Assembly: GCA_949751835.1 (NCBI GenBank)
Contig: CATKHK010000143.1
Location: 1 to 60,443 of the forward strand
From: Blepharisma japonicum
Lineage: Eukaryota > Ciliophora > Heterotrichea > Heterotrichida > Blepharismidae
DNA length: 60,443 nt
Direction of reading: 5' to 3'
Numbering within the stretch: position 1 is the stretch's first letter; each line of letters begins with the position of its first letter. The notes below the pieces were generated by a model. That model had not been told where the DNA came from and did not search any database. It saw nothing but the letters and a program-made list of their open reading frames with translations. The position numbers and the translations under genes were made by a program. Of the stretch, positions 56,196 to 60,443 are shown in pieces.

Positions 56196-57950
56196 ATGAA
56201 TCAAAAGAAGTGCTTCGAGCCAGGCTGCAAAGATGAAGTTGAGTATGAATGCAAATGCACCTCTCCTGAATCTTTCTTCTGTGAGCTGCATATCGGAAAG
56301 CATATTAAAAAAAAAATTGCTGGCAGGCATCATTCATTTGACTCTATTTTTGAAGAGCCTAATGAAGAGACAAAACAAGCTGTTCTTACATTTCTTATGA
56401 AAGAAGATTCAAACCATAGGAAGCTAAAGAAGTTAATTATAAATTCCTTTAATCAGCGTCTAGCTAATTTAGAAGAAGATTTAAGACAATACACTAGAAA
56501 TGTAGATACTTTTTCAGATTATGTAGGAAATTTGGTTTTAGAAATTTGCAAAGCTAAAAAATCGTTAAAGTCAAACCGAGACTCAATTTCAGAGTTATTG
56601 ACTTTACAGCCTGAAGAAGCTGTAAACAAATTAAAATCGATAATCTCAGCCGAAAATGATTGGTATAATGGCGCAAAGCTGTTTTATATTTACAGTAGAG
56701 ACTTAGAAAATTTAATTGCACCTTTCGTTAATAAGAGATTTAAAGCATTTCTTAATATTATGCGCTCCAATAAAGAAAGCAATATTGAAGCAAATAATAA
56801 AACTATAAATTCGGCTAGGATTAAGTTAGCAAACATTAAGGATTCGATTTCTTTAAAAGCAAATGAGAACAGCGAGAGTTTAAAAGGGCTTCAAAATTTA
56901 ATGAGATTAAAAACAGAGAATGAGAGTGAGGCAAGGCTGCTTAATTCTAAAATAAACTCCATTACTAGTGATCTCAACAGTAAACTCGAAAAAATAGCAA
57001 GCCCATTAAATCTTATGGATATTGATACCTTAAGATATAAAACAGCTGAGTTCTTGAGTAGACCAAACAATCGAGAATTAGAGATAGATTTCAGAGCAAC
57101 TTGCTCAGCATACCAGAACAATTATAGCATGTATGATCCACTGGTAGCGCAAGCTTACCAAGATTATCTTAATGCTTACCAACAAAAAACATCTCTTTAT
57201 AATCTTAAAGAGAATAACGACGAAACTGAATTAACTATTTATAATACTGAAACTGAAACCAAAGAAATCAAAATCTTCCAGACTCCAGAACCACTAGACT
57301 GCAGCACTTGCATAACTCAACTTCTAAATGGCAAGCTATTCTGTTTTGGTAATTTTAAACTTTCTGGGATTACAGTGCTAATTGATGTGAATGGTATAGT
57401 CGAAGTGCTGCCATCTGGAACTCCTTGCTGCTGCTCATCATGTATCTATTTCAACAACTGTGTCTATTGCTTTGGAGGATATGAAGGTAATAATAAAGCT
57501 TTAACTCTATCTAGTAGATTTGATTTGGATCAGAATCGATGAATTCAATTAACTCCTATGCCAAAAGCTGATTTACTTTGCAATAGTATAATATTTAATG
57601 GGAATATTTTGATTTCTGGAATGGATAATAGAAATCTGTTGCGATATTCAATTGATTCCAACTCTTTCACAACAATTCCTTATGAGTTTGCAGAAAAGAA
57701 AACAAAGATCCTGATAAATGCAGAGAGACTGTATTTGATTGAATGCGAAAATGGATCAATCTATGAAAGCGAAATTGGAAGTGACACGAAGTGGAAAAGA
57801 ATAGCAGATTCAAAAATAATGTATGCTTGTCGTCAAGTGAATTGTTCATACAATAAAGGAGGAATATACATTAGGTATATAAATAATAGCTCAAATATAA
57901 ATTATTTCAAGTTTGATTTGAATGAAAAGAGAATGATTGAATTAGAGTAA
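56196..57950 (+). CDS. Full-length B-box / coiled-coil / kelch protein
   Basis: 584 aa, ATG at 56196, TAA at 57948-57950, TGA=Trp at 57540. This is the most complete family member. B-box 6-45: C6-x4-C11-x7-C19-x-C21-x7-C29-x2-H32-x3-H36-x8-H45. A long coiled coil follows (about 60-290), then the linker DTLRYKTAEFLSRPNN and YQDYLNAYQQKTSLYNL shared with the WW copies. Kelch-like blades run 330-584 (KLFCFGNFKL, SCIYFNNCVYCFGGYEG, NSIIFNGNILISGMDN, RLYLIECENGSIYESEIGSD, YFKFDLNEKRMIEL). It links the B-box and WW branches as one family. Function is unknown; a TRIM-like oligomeric scaffold without RING is the best structural guess. Confidence 0.92.
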
Positions 57951-58079
57951 TTATAAAATTGTTAGTTAAAAGTAATTTTTAATGCTTTTGAAATATAAAT
58001 GCTAAGGATAGTTAATCCTTATAATAGATTTGGCAATTGTTACTGCATAATAATCTAGTTTAGCACTCATCCTTTTAAT

Positions 58080-58800
58080 TAAGGACAGGGAATAAATTGG
58101 AATAACTTTCTGATAATGCTGTATATCACCTATTTCTGACCGTAAATCTGCATTTTTTCTGATAACTAGCTCTTCAAGGTTATGAATTTTCTCTTACAAT
58201 AAAGTTTTATTACTAAAGATACTTTAGATAAGTTTATTTTCAAGTGTCCCAATGTTTGGTATTAGAATACTTTTTTTGTTGCAATTTTTAAATTTTTCTT
58301 TTATAATTATTTTCATTAATAACAATCTGCTTTTTTCAGGTAAAGCAGCTATTTCTTGGTTTTAATCTTTTATTTCTTATTGAAAGTATCATTATTGTTG
58401 CTTCTCAGACCTAAACTTTTATTTTCCAAATCAGATTTGCAAAAACAGTGACTTTTCGGCAGATTGGCTACTCAAATTTTGAATCTATTATTTTCTCTTT
58501 CTAAGACTAAATTGGAGATCTCTAAATTTCTATATATTATTTTAATGGTTTCATTTTTTATTCAACACTATCATAATTAATTTGATTTCTAAGCAGGTGT
58601 TCCGCATATTTAGATTTATATAATTTTTTTTTTAATTCTGTGCATATATTATTAAGCTCTATTACACAAATTCAATAATATTTCATAGTGGATTCTTGAG
58701 TGCTTAAAATTACTTCTTCTTCTTCCTCCAATTCTGTTTTAACTCGTTAATTTCTTCTTGATACTTTTTCTCCAGGCTATTCTCAGCTTATAAATCTTTT
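58080..58800 (-). pseudogene. Decayed coiled-coil sequence
   Basis: The minus strand shows helix-like pieces (SLEKKYQEEINELKQNW, ENNRFKIWVANLPKSHCF) broken by many TAA/TAG and shifts. Resembles the relic at 54480-55201 in character. Family cannot be named. Confidence 0.4.
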
Positions 58801-60443
58801 TTGATACTTTTTTAAATATCTACAGCAATAGCCACTGTTTTGATCAAGCACAATTCCTTTCGTTAACCTAATTTTTCTTTTATTCTAAAAAATTTTGAAC
58901 TATAGCTGGCTGATAAGGGAAGTAAAAACGCAATAAAGTTTTGAACCGAGAGAAAACACTCATACTCACAAATTCTTCTATATTAGTCTTTGATTAAACT
59001 ATCATAAACTCGAGATGTCAAGAATACTCAAAAATCTGATCCGCTTACTTTGATTTTGATTTATTATTATCCATAGTTATTTTTACTTGCCATCAATTCT
59101 TTAAAATTCTAATTTTAATAATTTTAAATACGAAGCAAAATAGCCAGAAGAAATATTATCAAGACACTATACCGATGAAAACTTCTTGCGTCACTAAAAT
59201 AACTCAAGCTGTTAAAAAGGCATTCAAATGCTGTGCTTCAGAAGGAATAATAGAATAAATCCTCTCTTCTTGATAAGTAAGATTTTCTTGATTTTCTAAA
59301 TGGATTAAAGAAAACTCCTTGAGAATTTTAGAATATGAAAACTAAATTCCAATTTCTGTAGAGAGGTCAAGTAGAACAGAACTAATTGGTATTCTATAGT
59401 GCAAACTTTAATATCAAAGTAATTACACATATGAAATTCAACAGATTGGTTTGTTTGATATATTTCGTAAATGTTTTCTTCATTGAGGTTGTTCTTACTT
59501 CTTAACATGAAAAATAGATTTTTCTTCCAAAGTATATTTATTAATAATTTTTGGATTTTAATAAAGTTGAAGAAAACTATATGTAATAACACTAATTCTA
59601 ATTTTAAAGCCAATTTTAATATGAGACATGATGAAGATAGCACTTGCTTGAGAATAGGAAATTTTAATAAAAACAATTCAAATAAAATATTCGTTAACAC
59701 TATTTAAAAAATATATAATGATATTTTTAATTCTTTGAGTTTTTACCAAATTTAAATCTAGATAGAATTATAATTGATATCTGATAGAATTAATATGTAT
59801 AAATATTATTCTTAATTTTAAGCTATATATATCAACTATATGTCACAGCTACGTCCTCTATCATACTGTGGCATTCGGGGAATTTTCCTCGAGTCAACTA
59901 AAGTGCGACTCTTTGGTCTTGATCACCTGAGGATGGCATCTCGAAGTTTGGACATCGATCGCAGTGTGTATAAATGATTTTGATTTTTAAAATTATAGTT
60001 TTAAACTTTATACTCCTTTTATTCGCTTTAAGTTTATTAGTCCAATAATTCTTTATATCAAAATAAAAGCAAGTATTGATCATCTAATTAGCCACATTTA
60101 GGTTTATAAAGCCTGAATTTGGAAAGATTTCAAAATATTCAAGAAATAAACCACCTTGCAGACTAATTAATATTCACTCTAAGAGTGAGATAGATGATAA
60201 ACAAATATTATATGGCTTTAATTATTTGGCAAAGGGTATAAAGTAGGTGTCGTGTGAAGACACGATGATCTCTTATCTTGCTCGTTTATCATAAAAGTAT
60301 CATTTACTTTGTATTCTTCATCATTAATAATTAATTGATCGTATATGTCAATCTGATCTCTTTGACTTAGATTTCTTGATTTTTAATCAATATTTTAACC
60401 ATTTATAAATAAATGGAGGATATAATAAATATTAAATCCCAAA
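58801..60443. other. Right end of window, no protein gene seen
   Basis: Apart from the island at 59837-59970 I find no supported gene. A 131-codon minus-strand frame at 59305-59700 lacks an early ATG, is composed mainly of Leu/Phe/Ile/Asn/Lys and looks like AT-rich chance. No telomeric repeat is present at either window end. Confidence 0.45.
59837..59970. ncRNA. GC-rich island with three potential hairpins, candidate structured RNA
   Basis: This short tract is much less AT-rich than its flanks. On the plus strand it can form CACAG...CTGTG, CGGGGAA/TTTTCCTCG and GAGTC...GACTC stems in a row, followed by GATC...GATC. It matches no tRNA, 5S, U1-U6, SRP or RNase P motif that I can recall. Strand and ends are unknown. 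It may be a small ncRNA gene or a relic. Confidence 0.35.

Noticed and set aside
59305-59700. 131-codon minus-strand frame
   Set aside because: No early ATG, composition typical of AT-rich noise, no domain, overlaps an equally plausible opposite frame.
1-60443. tRNA, rRNA, CRISPR array, telomere repeats, transposase
   Set aside because: None of the expected motifs were found on reading both strands; a tRNAscan/Rfam run would be decisive.

Overview
The window looks like macronuclear-type DNA from a heterotrich ciliate, most probably Blepharisma or a close relative. Three things seen in the sequence support this. (1) UGA is read as tryptophan: conserved genes stay open through dozens of in-frame TGA codons, often exactly where a paralogue or family member has Trp, and they end only at TAA or TAG. 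(2) Four introns are exactly 15 nt, GTA...TAG; two occupy the same position in tandem paralogues. (3) The DNA is AT-rich with short intergenic gaps. The Blepharisma code and its 15-16 nt introns are established knowledge; the genus assignment is inference.

Layout. 1-15,650 is an accessory region dominated by a multigene family of kelch/beta-propeller proteins: eight readable copies plus decayed fragments. The copies differ at the N-terminus: B-box zinc finger, CEP164-like WW domain, or neither. An aldo/keto reductase with one frameshift sits among them. A degenerate tandem repeat of about 140-170 bp fills 14.3-15.3 kb. 15.7-50.25 kb is gene-dense: protein kinase, secreted plant-type LRR protein, a tiny intron-containing gene, a coiled-coil/zinc protein, two tandem SLC18B1-like MFS transporters, a secreted DOMON protein, a 1008-aa IQ-motif protein, two small unknowns, two tandem GH38 alpha-mannosidases, a 1607-aa protein with two complete polycystin-type channel modules, a BT1/folate-biopterin-type transporter, an ankyrin protein, a coiled-coil protein, Pescadillo and an unknown basic protein. 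50.3-60.4 kb is again accessory: kelch-family relics, decayed coiled-coil and membrane-protein genes, one intact full-length B-box/kelch gene, and a GC-rich potentially structured island near 59.9 kb.

How it fits together. No operon-like logic is visible. The links are by duplication (kelch family, MFS pair, mannosidase pair). The most notable finds are the single-chain tandem polycystin channel, the interchangeable N-terminal modules and shared 3' stem-loop of the kelch cluster, and the pseudogene-rich flanks, which suggest rapid birth and death of this family. Many reading frames here appear broken if the standard code is assumed; coordinates below merge them through UGA.
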